A stretch of DNA of 64,000 bases from an uncultured Pelagibacteraceae bacterium (GTDB taxonomy: Bacteria > Pseudomonadota > Alphaproteobacteria > Pelagibacterales > Pelagibacteraceae). The stretch covers positions 124,001-188,000 of the forward strand of contig CACIMN010000002.1 in the NCBI GenBank assembly GCA_902587755.1, read 5' to 3'. A program made the position numbers and the translations under genes. Positions 1 through 8,121 of the stretch are shown here, piece by piece; within the stretch, counting starts at the first letter, position 1; every line of letters begins with the position of its first letter. The notes below the pieces were generated by a model. That model was not told the origin of the DNA. It saw nothing but the letters and a program-made list of their open reading frames with translations, and did not search any database.

Positions 1-834
1 TTCTTTTCCACGGAGGGTTTAGTTTATAAGATCAAAGCATGGAAAATTCCAGAGGGTTCATCATCTTCTAAAGGTAAATCTTTATTTAATATTTTACCTC
101 TAAAGAGTCACCAAGCTATAAGTTCAATTATGCCAATGCCTGAAGATGAAACAGACTTAAAAAATTATCAAATAATTTTCGCTACAGCTCAAGGAAAAGT
201 AAGAAAAAATAGTTTAGAGGATTTTTCATCAATTAATGCATCAGGAAAAATTGCAATGAAATTAGATAATAATGATAAAATTGTAGGTGTTAAAATTTGT
301 AAAGATGATCAAGATGTAATTTTAAGTACAAAATTTGGAAAATGCATTAGATTTGAAGCCAAAAAGCTTAGAGTTTTTAAAGGCAGATCTTCTAAAGGAA
401 TTAAAGGAATAGAGTTAGCATCAAATGATCAAATAGTATCTTTATCAGTTATTGATAATGATAAAATTAATAAAAACGGAAAGAAGTCAAAAGTCGAAAA
501 ATCTGAATTAAAAGCAATAGAGAAATTTGTTTTATCAATTAGCGAGAATGGTTATGGTAAAAAAACCTCGCATAGAGACTACAGAGTTACTAACAGAGGT
601 GGAAAAGGTATAATAGGAATAGTAAATTCACCAAGAAATGGAAATATTACTTCATCATTCCCTGTTTTTGAAGGTGATGAAATTTTAATTTCTACGAACA
701 AAGGCAGGGTAATAAGAGTAGCTGTCAAAGAAATTAGAACTGCAGGCAGAAATACTCAAGGGGTTAGAATAATTAAGTTATCAGGAGAAGAAAAAGTTGT
801 TTCAGCAATAAAAATTGATGATAATTTAATTTAA
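1..834 (+). CDS. gyrA: DNA gyrase subunit A, C-terminal part (5' end cut by window)
   Basis: The reading frame is open from base 1 and ends at the TAA at 832-834, giving about 277 residues. It matches the C-terminal beta-pinwheel of gyrase A, which wraps DNA so the enzyme can introduce negative supercoils. Repeated blade-like segments with Arg/Lys-Gly turns are visible, for example GRSSKGIKGIEL, NRGGKGIIGI and GRNTQGVRII. The breakage-reunion domain with the active Tyr lies outside the window. The stop overlaps the coaD start by one base (TAATG), so the two are probably cotranslated. Gyrase A versus ParC cannot be fully separated from this part alone, but the number of blades and the coaD/cyclophilin/tgt neighbourhood, usual for alphaproteobacterial gyrA, favour gyrA. 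Confidence 0.9.
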   Translation, partial: FFSTEGLVYKIKAWKIPEGSSSSKGKSLFNILPLKSHQAISSIMPMPEDETDLKNYQIIFATAQGKVRKNSLEDFSSINASGKIAMKLDNNDKIVGVKICKDDQDVILSTKFGKCIRFEAKKLRVFKGRSSKGIKGIELASNDQIVSLSVIDNDKINKNGKKSKVEKSELKAIEKFVLSISENGYGKKTSHRDYRVTNRGGKGIIGIVNSPRNGNITSSFPVFEGDEILISTNKGRVIRVAVKEIRTAGRNTQGVRIIKLSGEEKVVSAIKIDDNLI

Positions 835-1328
835 TGAATAAAATCGCAATTTATCCAGGAACATTTGATCCGATTACTTTTGGGCATATAGATGTCATAA
901 AAAAATCATTAAAACTATTCGATAAAATAGTAGTAGGTGTTTCTGATGAAAGTAATAAAAATTATCTTTTCAGTTCTGATGAAAGAATAGAAATAGTCAA
1001 TAAAGCTTTATTTAAAGATTTAAGGTTAAATAAAAAAAAAATAAAAGTAGTTTCTTTTGGTTCCTTAACTACTGATTTATGCAAAAAGTATAAATCAAAC
1101 ATTATTTTAAGAGGATTAAGAGCTGTGTCTGATTTTGAATATGAATTTCAATTAGCTGGCATGAATAGAAAATTGAACCAAAACATAGAAACAATATTTT
1201 TAATGTCTGACGTGGAAAATCAAATTATTTCATCAAGGTTAGTAAAAGATATTGTTAAATTAAAAGGTGATATAAAAAAATTTACTACAAAAAGCACAAT
1301 TAAATCATTAAAAGATAAATATGAATAA
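834..1328 (+). CDS. coaD: phosphopantetheine adenylyltransferase
   Basis: Penultimate enzyme of coenzyme A synthesis: transfers AMP from ATP to 4'-phosphopantetheine. The 164 residues are the normal family length. The N-terminal nucleotidyltransferase signature YPGTFDPITFGHIDV includes the family's HxGH-type site in the form TFGH, and the C-terminal ISSRLVKDI motif is present. It overlaps gyrA by one base and the downstream cyclophilin by eight bases, so it sits inside a tight forward operon gyrA-coaD-ppi-tgt. Confidence 0.96.
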   Translation: MNKIAIYPGTFDPITFGHIDVIKKSLKLFDKIVVGVSDESNKNYLFSSDERIEIVNKALFKDLRLNKKKIKVVSFGSLTTDLCKKYKSNIILRGLRAVSDFEYEFQLAGMNRKLNQNIETIFLMSDVENQIISSRLVKDIVKLKGDIKKFTTKSTIKSLKDKYE

Positions 1329-1881
1329 GTTTTTTATTAAATTATTTTTTTTGTTTTTTTTAATTAATAATCAATCAATAGCTGAGGAGAATATAATGAT
1401 ATTAAAGTTAAAAGACGGTGATGTTAAAATCGAATTGTTTGAGGATGTAGCACCAAAGCATGTAAAAAGAATTAAGGAATTAGCGAATAGTGGCAAATAT
1501 GACAATGTTGTTTTTCATAGAGTTATTGATGGCTTTATGGCTCAAACAGGTGATGTAAAATTTGGAAATTCAGAGTCTAAAGAGTTTGATCTTACACGAG
1601 CAGGAATGGGTGGTTCAGATTTCCCAGATTTAGAACAAGAATTCAATAGCCTACCACATGATAGAGGAACCTTATCTATGGCAAGAGCTCAAGATCCAAA
1701 TAGTGCAAACAGTCAATTTTTTATTTGTTTTCAACCAGCTCCATTTTTAGATAGACAATATACAGTCTTTGGAAAAGTGATCGAAGGAATGGAATTTGTT
1801 GATAAAATAAAAAGAGGAGATCAAAATAATAATGGTGCTGTAACTGATCCAGATAAGATTATTAGTTTCAAATCTCAATAA
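1321..1881 (+). CDS. periplasmic cyclophilin-type peptidyl-prolyl isomerase
   Basis: Cyclophilin fold (residues about 25-185) that isomerises Xaa-Pro bonds. Signatures seen are FHRVIDGFMAQTGD (catalytic Arg and Phe/Met/Gln region), NSANSQFFICF and FLDRQYTVFGKV. Residues 1-21 form a hydrophobic signal peptide (FFIKLFFLFFLINNQSIA), so the product is predicted to be exported to the periplasm. The acidic, somewhat long loop between about 85 and 110 is a common bacterial variant. It overlaps coaD by eight bases, and tgt starts eight bases downstream, so it is probably cotranscribed. Whether it is orthologous to PpiA or PpiB cannot be settled here, so no symbol is given. Confidence 0.93.
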   Translation: MNKFFIKLFFLFFLINNQSIAEENIMILKLKDGDVKIELFEDVAPKHVKRIKELANSGKYDNVVFHRVIDGFMAQTGDVKFGNSESKEFDLTRAGMGGSDFPDLEQEFNSLPHDRGTLSMARAQDPNSANSQFFICFQPAPFLDRQYTVFGKVIEGMEFVDKIKRGDQNNNGAVTDPDKIISFKSQ

Positions 1882-1889
1882 ATTTTTTA

Positions 1890-3002
1890 ATGGCATTAAA
1901 AAAGTTTGCCTTTAACGTATTAAAAAAAGACAAATTTGCTAGGTGTGGAATAATTGAAACACATCGAGGAAATATACATACACCTGCATTTATGCCTGTT
2001 GGTACTCAAGCTACAGTAAAGGCTTGTACAATAGATGATATAAAAAAAACGGGCTCAGAAATAATACTTTCAAATACTTATCACCTAATGATACGTCCGG
2101 GTGTTGAAAGAGTTCAATCTGCCGGTGGACTTCATAATTTTATGAATTGTGATTTACCTATATTAACTGATTCTGGTGGTTTTCAAGTAATGTCCCTCTC
2201 AAAACTGAATAAGATTGATAGAGTGAAGGGTGCAATATTTAATTCTCATGTTGATGGTAAAAAATTTTATCTTAGTCCTGAGGAGAGTATAAAAATACAG
2301 CTAGGTTTAGATTCGGACATAGTAATGATTATGGATGAGTGTCCAAAGAAAACTAACGATTATGATATTATAAAAAAATCAATGGATCTTTCACTTCATT
2401 GGGCTGAAAGATCTAAAATAGCTTTTGGTAATAATCCTCATAAAGCTTTATTTGGTATTATCCAAGGAGGTCTTTTTAAAGATTTAAGATTAAAATCTCT
2501 GCAAGAATTAGTCAAAATTAGTTTTGATGGATATGCTGTTGGCGGATTAGCGGTAGGTGAGACACAGAATGAAATGTTTTCTGTGTTAGATGATATAAAA
2601 GAATTTTTACCAGAAAAAAAACCACATTATTTAATGGGTGTCGGTACACCATCAGACATAATTGGTGCTGTAAAAAGAGGTATAGACATGTTTGATTGTG
2701 TTCTTCCCACAAGATCTGGAAGAACAGGTCTAGCTTTCACTTGGCAAGGTAGAATCAATATAAAAAATAACAAATTTCAAAATGATAACACGCCATTAGA
2801 CCCTAATTGTGACAATCTAAATTTGAATAAGTATTCAAAAAACTATTTAAATCACTTATTTAATACAAATGAAATTTTAGCATCAATGTTGCTAACTCTT
2901 CATAATATTAATTTTTATCAGCAATTAATGAGATCAATTAGAAAAAATATTTATGAAGGCACTTTTGATGAATTTCATGACAAATACATTGATAAGTTGT
3001 AG
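1890..3002 (+). CDS. tgt: tRNA-guanine transglycosylase (queuine/preQ1 insertion)
   Basis: Exchanges G34 in GUN anticodons for the queuosine precursor preQ1. The 370-residue length is typical. The catalytic Asp lies in LTDSGGFQVMSL (D94), the nucleophile region is MFDCVLPTRSGRTG (D269), and GIIQGG and VGGLAVGE line the base pocket. Oddity: the structural zinc motif CxCxxC...H reads C307-D-N309-L-N-L312, with H338 kept, so two of the three cysteine ligands are replaced by Asn and Leu. The rest of the domain is well conserved and the frame is intact, so this is substitution and not a frameshift. It may be zinc-free or have altered stability. It is the last gene of the gyrA-coaD-ppi-tgt run. Confidence 0.95.
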   Translation: MALKKFAFNVLKKDKFARCGIIETHRGNIHTPAFMPVGTQATVKACTIDDIKKTGSEIILSNTYHLMIRPGVERVQSAGGLHNFMNCDLPILTDSGGFQVMSLSKLNKIDRVKGAIFNSHVDGKKFYLSPEESIKIQLGLDSDIVMIMDECPKKTNDYDIIKKSMDLSLHWAERSKIAFGNNPHKALFGIIQGGLFKDLRLKSLQELVKISFDGYAVGGLAVGETQNEMFSVLDDIKEFLPEKKPHYLMGVGTPSDIIGAVKRGIDMFDCVLPTRSGRTGLAFTWQGRINIKNNKFQNDNTPLDPNCDNLNLNKYSKNYLNHLFNTNEILASMLLTLHNINFYQQLMRSIRKNIYEGTFDEFHDKYIDKL

Positions 3003-3086
3003 CAGTTATCAATTTTTTTGTTCAAATTGACATTTGAAAAATCAGAATAATTCTGTATATAACAATCATTAAGTTGGTTAATTTGG

Positions 3087-3162
<76 letters not shown>

Positions 3163-3171
3163 TTAATTGAT

Positions 3172-3999
3172 TTAACTTATTTCGATTGGTGGGTAATCCA
3201 AGATAACTTCGTTCATTTTATCGTTTAAATCTTTAATTCTATTATCTGAAGAGGGGTGAGTGCTCATAAACTCTGGTGGCTCTTTTCCTTTATTAAGTTT
3301 TTTCATTCTTTCCCAAATTTTAACTGTTTCTCTAATATCATAACCTGACAATGATGAAAAAATCATTCCTAAATAGTCAGCTTCACTTTCTTGTTTTCTA
3401 TTGAAAGGATTTAACAGCCCAATTTGAGTTATTAAACCAACTGTATTTATTCCAGTAGTTCTATTTACTTGAGATAATTTACCTCCACTAAAAATATCAA
3501 TTAATTGAGTTCCAGTATTAACTAAAGTAGCTCTACTTGCTCTTTCAACAGAATGTTTTGCTACAGCGTGAGCAATTTCATGACCCATTACTGCTGCTAA
3601 ACCATCAGTATTTTTGGTTGCTTCAAGTATACCTGTATAAACAGCTATCTTGCCTCCAGGCATACACCATGCATTTCTAACTTTTTTTCTATCGATTAAT
3701 ATATATTCCCATTCAAAATTTATAGTAGGGTCTTCTAATCCAGCTCTATAAAAATACTCAGAAATTGAGTTTTCCATTTTTTTTCCAATTTCTTTAATTT
3801 CATTTAAAGTTTTTGTGTCATCACTCATTTTTTCTTTTTCTTTTATTTTTTCATAAATTGCTGCTGCTTGAGCATTTAGTTTTGCTTCCGAGACAATTTT
3901 TAATTGTTTTCGGTCTGTTATGGGCGCAGTGGTGCAAGACGATAATAATAAACCCCCACATCCACAACCCATATAAGATAAGAATTTTCTTCTATTCAT
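3172..3999 (-). CDS. M48-family zinc metalloprotease, Tat-type lipoprotein
   Basis: Peptidase M48 protein related to the periplasmic quality-control proteases LoiP and BepA. The zinc-binding HEIAH motif is at residues 140-144, and the third ligand (Glu) is in the conserved NRKQESEADYLGM segment. The N terminus is a twin-arginine-like signal (NRRKFLSYMGCGCGG) followed by a lipobox LLLSSC, with Cys22 as the predicted lipidated residue, so it should be exported, possibly folded, and anchored to a membrane. There is no TPR domain, unlike BepA. It is single-gene, convergent with tRNA-Lys and divergent from the small ORF and DUF502 gene. The exact substrate is unknown. Confidence 0.9.
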   Translation of the reverse strand: MNRRKFLSYMGCGCGGLLLSSCTTAPITDRKQLKIVSEAKLNAQAAAIYEKIKEKEKMSDDTKTLNEIKEIGKKMENSISEYFYRAGLEDPTINFEWEYILIDRKKVRNAWCMPGGKIAVYTGILEATKNTDGLAAVMGHEIAHAVAKHSVERASRATLVNTGTQLIDIFSGGKLSQVNRTTGINTVGLITQIGLLNPFNRKQESEADYLGMIFSSLSGYDIRETVKIWERMKKLNKGKEPPEFMSTHPSSDNRIKDLNDKMNEVILDYPPIEIS

Positions 4000-4029
4000 A
4001 ACTATAAAATTTGATAATAGTAGTTTATC

Positions 4030-4107
4030 ATGAATCTTAACAATAAAATATTAATAGTATTATTTATTATTTCAATATTGTTTGTTATTTACGCGAGTTA
4101 TAGTTAA
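4030..4107 (+). CDS. putative 25-residue single-span membrane microprotein
   Basis: A short frame with an ATG start and TAA stop encodes 25 residues: MNLNN, then a hydrophobic helix of about 16 residues (KILIVLFIISILFVIYA), then SYS. It ends four bases before the ATG of the DUF502 membrane protein. In such a compact genome this is the spacing expected of a real upstream cistron or a leader peptide for the next gene. No homologue is recognised and there is no strong Shine-Dalgarno sequence. The alternative is that it is simply the 5' leader of the DUF502 gene. Confidence 0.45.
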   Translation: MNLNNKILIVLFIISILFVIYASYS

Positions 4108-4111
4108 TTTT

Positions 4112-4729
4112 ATGGCTAAAAAAAATAATAAAAAATCATTTTCTTTAACACTTAGAAATTATTTTATTGCTGGCGTTGTTGTTTTAATACCGATAGGTTT
4201 TACTTTATATTTAACTAAAATTTTAATTGGAGTATCTTCAAACTTAATTCCAAAAAATATTAATCCAAATAGCTATTTACCTTTTAATATTCCTGGTGTT
4301 GAAATTGTAATTTCAATTTTACTTATAACTATCGTTGGCGGCCTGTCTTTATCATTTTTTGGAAGAAGAATTCTAAAATTAATTGATGATTTGTTTAAAA
4401 GAATTCCTTTTTTAAGAACCGTTTATTCAGCAATTGTTCAAATGACTGAAACTTTTTCAAAAAAAGATGACGGTAAAAAGAGTGTTGTTTTGATTGAATA
4501 TCCCAGAAAAGGGGTTTGGGCTGTCGGATTTGCTACAAAAGAAAATAAAGGAGAGATGGCAGAAAAAACAGGAAAAAATTTAATTAATGTTTTTGTTCCA
4601 ACCACACCAAATCCAACAAGTGGTTTCTTATTAATGTTTCCAGTAGAAGATGTTATATATTTAAATATGTCTTTTGAAGAAGCTTCTAAATTTATAGTAT
4701 CAGCTGGTACCTCAACAAAAAAATCTTAA
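4112..4729 (+). CDS. DUF502 family integral membrane protein
   Basis: Start placed at ATG 4112 (MAKKNNKKSFSLTLR); a TTG extension to 4082 would add ten unconvincing residues. It has two strong membrane helices, about residues 16-38 (NYFIAGVVVLIPIGFTLYL) and 58-80 (VEIVISILLITIVGGLSL), then a soluble C-terminal domain. The motifs RIPFLRTVYSAIVQ and VPTTPNPTSGFLLMFP are typical of DUF502 proteins, found across bacteria and plants; biochemical function is not established. The 3' end overlaps the convergent recG stop (TTA/TAA share bases). Confidence 0.9.
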   Translation: MAKKNNKKSFSLTLRNYFIAGVVVLIPIGFTLYLTKILIGVSSNLIPKNINPNSYLPFNIPGVEIVISILLITIVGGLSLSFFGRRILKLIDDLFKRIPFLRTVYSAIVQMTETFSKKDDGKKSVVLIEYPRKGVWAVGFATKENKGEMAEKTGKNLINVFVPTTPNPTSGFLLMFPVEDVIYLNMSFEEASKFIVSAGTSTKKS

Positions 4730-6777
4730 GCGATATCGTTTATTATATCAGCTCTATCATATAGTTTTATCAAAGGTTTAAATTTTCCAATATCTTCATT
4801 TGATTTTTCTATTCTTCTCATTTCCTTTTCAGCTAATAAGAAAAGATCACTATTCTGAATTGGATCTGCTAACTTAAAATTTTTTACACCACTTTGTTTA
4901 AATCCCAAAATATCACCAAACCCTCGTAATTTCATATCTTCTTCAGATATTAAAAAACCATCATTAGTGTCTTTTAAAATTTTTATTCTTTTTTTTGCAT
5001 TTTCGCTTAGATTTGATTTAAACATTAATATGCAAGTAGAGTCTTTATCTCCACGACCAACTCTACCTCTTAATTGATGAAGTTGAGATAAACCAAATTT
5101 GTTAGCATTTTCAATTATAATCGTATTTGCATTTGGAAAATCTATCCCAACCTCAATAATCGTTGTAGAAACCAAAATCTTAAATTTATTATTTAAAAAA
5201 TTGTTTAGTATTTCATTTTTTTCATCTACATTAGTTTTGCCATGAAGCAAGCAAACTTGATTTGGAAACTTGCTTTCTAAATATTCATACTTTTTTACAG
5301 CTGATGAGTGATCTAATTTTTTAGATTCTTCAATTAATGGACAAACCCAAAAAATTTGATTTCCTAAGTTAATTTCTTTTTTTATAAATTTTAATACATC
5401 TTCAATTTTAACCTCTAATTTACTATATGTTTTAATTGGTTTTCTATTTTTAGGTTTTTCTCTAATTATTGAAATATCCATATCACCATAAATTGTCATT
5501 GTTAGAGTTCTTGGTATAGGTGTTGCTGTCATTAATAACACATCACAATTTGATCCACCTTTGTCTGACAATTTTTTTCTTTGATTCACTCCAAACTTAT
5601 GTTGTTCATCTATAATTATTAATCCTAAATTTTTGAAAATTACTTTTTTTTGAAAAATGGCGTGTGTACCAAAAATAATATCAATTTTATTATTTTCTAA
5701 TCTTTGAAGTATTTCTTTTTTTTCCTTGTATTCTGATTTTCCAGAGATAAGAGATATATTTATATTTTTAGGAAATAATTTTTTTGCTAGATTAAAATGT
5801 TGTCTTGCTAAAATTTCCGTAGGAGCCATAAAAGCAACTTGGAAACCAGAATTTATACTATTTATTGCTGCTAAAAGAGACACTATTGTTTTTCCACTAC
5901 CCACGTCTCCTTGCAAAAGTCTGAACATTTTATTTGGTGAACTTAAGTCTTTGTTTATTTCGTTAAGTGTTTTTTTTTGATCATCAGTAAGAGAAAAATC
6001 TAATTTATCAATTATAGAATTTTGTTTATTAAAATTAATTACTTTATTTTTTTTTTTTATTTTTCTTATTTTTTTTCTTATTTCAGAATTAACAAGAAAT
6101 GTTGAAAATATTTCATCAAAAGCAAGTCTTTGATAGAAATTTGATTTATAATTTCCAATATTTTCAGGTTTATGTAGTTCTTTAATTGAGCTATTCCAAC
6201 TTATATTTTTAAATTTAGATAAAATACTTTTAGAGTGCCATTCGTTAAAAACCGGTAAATTATTGATTATTTGATTTAATATTTTATTATATATTTTTTC
6301 AGAAATACCTTCAGTTAATGAGTATTTATTATGAGTTTGTTTGATTAAAGAAGAATCCTCAGAAACATATTTTGGATTTGTAATTTGGTATTTATTCCTA
6401 AAATGACCTATTTTACCGCTAATAGTAATTTCTTTTCCCAAAGGTAGTATTTTTTTAATATAACCCTCATAACTATTAAAAAAAATACAATCAATTTCAC
6501 CTGTTTCGTCTCTACATAAAACTCTATTAGGTAATTTTCTTACTCGCGGGAAGTTATACTTTTGTGGAATTATAGTTACTGTTTGTATTTCACCAATTTT
6601 TAAGTCTTTTATATTTGATGACAAGCTTCTATCTGTATATGATTTTGGAAGTTTCCATAGTAAATCAAATAAATTATTAATATTTTTCTTTTTTAATAAA
6701 TTTTTTGTTTTATTTCCTACACCTTTTAAAGAACTCAAATCTGACAATAAATATTCATAATTTGTTTTATAATTCAT
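4726..6777 (-). CDS. recG: ATP-dependent DNA helicase RecG
   Basis: Superfamily 2 helicase that remodels stalled forks and branched DNA. In order it has an N-terminal wedge/OB region (about 1-240), Walker A GDVGSGKT, the DEAH-box variant DEQH in LIIIDEQHKFGVNQR, the TAT motif MTATPIPRTL, and motif VI QLRGRVGRG. The C-terminal motif DMKLRGFGDILGFKQSG is characteristic of RecG. Start taken at ATG 6777; the TTG at 6783 is two codons upstream and less likely. It is divergent from sdhE with only 25 bases between starts. The recG-sdhE pair is a common alphaproteobacterial arrangement. Confidence 0.97.
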   Translation of the reverse strand: MNYKTNYEYLLSDLSSLKGVGNKTKNLLKKKNINNLFDLLWKLPKSYTDRSLSSNIKDLKIGEIQTVTIIPQKYNFPRVRKLPNRVLCRDETGEIDCIFFNSYEGYIKKILPLGKEITISGKIGHFRNKYQITNPKYVSEDSSLIKQTHNKYSLTEGISEKIYNKILNQIINNLPVFNEWHSKSILSKFKNISWNSSIKELHKPENIGNYKSNFYQRLAFDEIFSTFLVNSEIRKKIRKIKKKNKVINFNKQNSIIDKLDFSLTDDQKKTLNEINKDLSSPNKMFRLLQGDVGSGKTIVSLLAAINSINSGFQVAFMAPTEILARQHFNLAKKLFPKNINISLISGKSEYKEKKEILQRLENNKIDIIFGTHAIFQKKVIFKNLGLIIIDEQHKFGVNQRKKLSDKGGSNCDVLLMTATPIPRTLTMTIYGDMDISIIREKPKNRKPIKTYSKLEVKIEDVLKFIKKEINLGNQIFWVCPLIEESKKLDHSSAVKKYEYLESKFPNQVCLLHGKTNVDEKNEILNNFLNNKFKILVSTTIIEVGIDFPNANTIIIENANKFGLSQLHQLRGRVGRGDKDSTCILMFKSNLSENAKKRIKILKDTNDGFLISEEDMKLRGFGDILGFKQSGVKNFKLADPIQNSDLFLLAEKEMRRIEKSNEDIGKFKPLIKLYDRADIINDIA

Positions 6778-6802
6778 TAACAACTAATATATTCTAATTA
6801 TT

Positions 6803-7066
6803 ATGATCAACATAGATGAATTAAAAAAAAAAATTATTTACCGATCTAATTATAGAGGTACAAAAGAAATGGACAATCTTTTGGGTGCATTTACAAAAAA
6901 ATATATAGAAAATTTAAATGAAAATGATCTTCTAGATTTAGAAAAACTACTGAATATTGATGACACTAATTTGTATAATTTTTATAATGGCTTTAAAACT
7001 GATTTTGAATTTGAAAATAATAATGTCAATTCCTTATATAAAAATTTTGACTATGCTCAAAAATGA
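6803..7066 (+). CDS. sdhE: succinate dehydrogenase flavinylation factor SdhE
   Basis: Small 87-residue SdhE/CptB-type protein that promotes covalent FAD attachment to the succinate dehydrogenase flavoprotein. The diagnostic RGxxExD segment is seen as YRGTKEMDNLLGAF (residues about 17-30), with a helical bundle before and after. It is divergently arranged with recG. The TGA stop ends at 7066, and the CCA end of the opposite-strand tRNA-Ser begins at 7067, so there is no spacer at all. Confidence 0.9.
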   Translation: MINIDELKKKIIYRSNYRGTKEMDNLLGAFTKKYIENLNENDLLDLEKLLNIDDTNLYNFYNGFKTDFEFENNNVNSLYKNFDYAQK

Positions 7067-7156
7067 TGGCGGAGAGACTGGGATTCGAACCCAGGAAAGA
7101 GTTGCCCCTTTGCCGGTTTTCAAGACCGGTGCTTTCAACCGCTCAGCCATCTCTCC
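7067..7156 (-). tRNA. tRNA-Ser (anticodon TGA)
   Basis: Class II tRNA of 90 nt read on the reverse strand: acceptor GGAGAGA/TCTCTCC, discriminator G, encoded CCA, anticodon arm around CTTGAAA with anticodon TGA, a long variable arm and T loop GTTCGAATC. The 3' CCA is directly adjacent to the sdhE stop codon of the opposite strand. Confidence 0.97.
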
Positions 7157-7242
7157 GTTTGCAAGGTTTTATAATTATAATTATTTAATTCAACCATAAA
7201 ATAGTCTAATAAACTTATTAATTACAAGCACCACGGTTTCCT

Positions 7243-8121
7243 ATGAACAAAGAATTTAACAAAGGCTTATTACTTGCTGGGTTTGGATCTTTTTGGTGGG
7301 GTTTTTTTGGTGTAATTTATTTTAAATATATAGCTTATATTGGGCATATTGAATTAGTTGTTCATAGATGCTTATGGACAGCGTTTACTTTAATTCTGAC
7401 TACCTTTTTTTTCTCTAAATGGAATATTTTTTTTAAAATTGTAAAAAATAAATCAAATTTATTTTATTTATTTATCTCAGGTTTTTTAATTTTTATTAAT
7501 TGGGGTGTATGGATTTATGCTATAGCAACAAATAGAATTATAGATGCCAGTTTTGGTTATTTTATTATGCCCATTTTAAGCGTAATGCTCGGTTATCTTT
7601 TTTTTAAAGAGAAACTTAATAAAAAAAGAGTCTTTTCAATTCTGTTAGTTATTCTATCTATTCTTTTTTTAATAATTGTAAGTATTAAATCATTACCTTG
7701 GGTTGGTTTAATTGTTGCTTTAAGTTGGGGGTTTTACAATCTAGTTAGAAAAAAAATTAATGTCGATACTGATGTAGGTCTTCTTATTGAGAGTTTATTT
7801 ATATTGCCTTTTGCAATGTTAGCTTTTTATTTGATAGCAAGCAAAGGATATAATAATTTTCAATTGTCTGATCCGCCGATGATGCTATTTATTTATCTTG
7901 CTGGACCTATGACTGTCATACCTTTATTTTTATATGTTAGGGGAGTTGAACTCTGTGGTTTAGGACCGACTGGCATGATATTTTATATTACTCCTACTTT
8001 TCAGTTTTTATTAGGGTATTTTTATTACAACGAGCCTTTTTCAATAACAAAATTAGTTAGTTTTATTTTTATTTGGATTGCTGTAATTATATATTTGAAG
8101 GATTTACATGAAACTAGTTAA
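7243..8121 (+). CDS. rarD: RarD-type EamA/DMT family transporter
   Basis: Integral membrane protein of 292 residues with about ten hydrophobic helices, as in the drug/metabolite transporter superfamily. The N terminus (GLLLAGFGSFWWGFFGVIYF) and the segment NWGVWIYAIATNRIIDAS resemble RarD, a subgroup named after chloramphenicol resistance with undefined physiological substrate. It starts 86 bases after tRNA-Ser and overlaps the next gene by 14 bases, so it heads the forward run up to the MBL hydrolase gene at 15601. The substrate cannot be deduced. Confidence 0.87.
   Translation: MNKEFNKGLLLAGFGSFWWGFFGVIYFKYIAYIGHIELVVHRCLWTAFTLILTTFFFSKWNIFFKIVKNKSNLFYLFISGFLIFINWGVWIYAIATNRIIDASFGYFIMPILSVMLGYLFFKEKLNKKRVFSILLVILSILFLIIVSIKSLPWVGLIVALSWGFYNLVRKKINVDTDVGLLIESLFILPFAMLAFYLIASKGYNNFQLSDPPMMLFIYLAGPMTVIPLFLYVRGVELCGLGPTGMIFYITPTFQFLLGYFYYNEPFSITKLVSFIFIWIAVIIYLKDLHETS

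Noticed and set aside
6957-7199. Forward open frame with GETGIRTQERVAPLPVF
   Set aside because: It reads through the antisense of tRNA-Ser(TGA) and a shifted frame of sdhE; not a gene.
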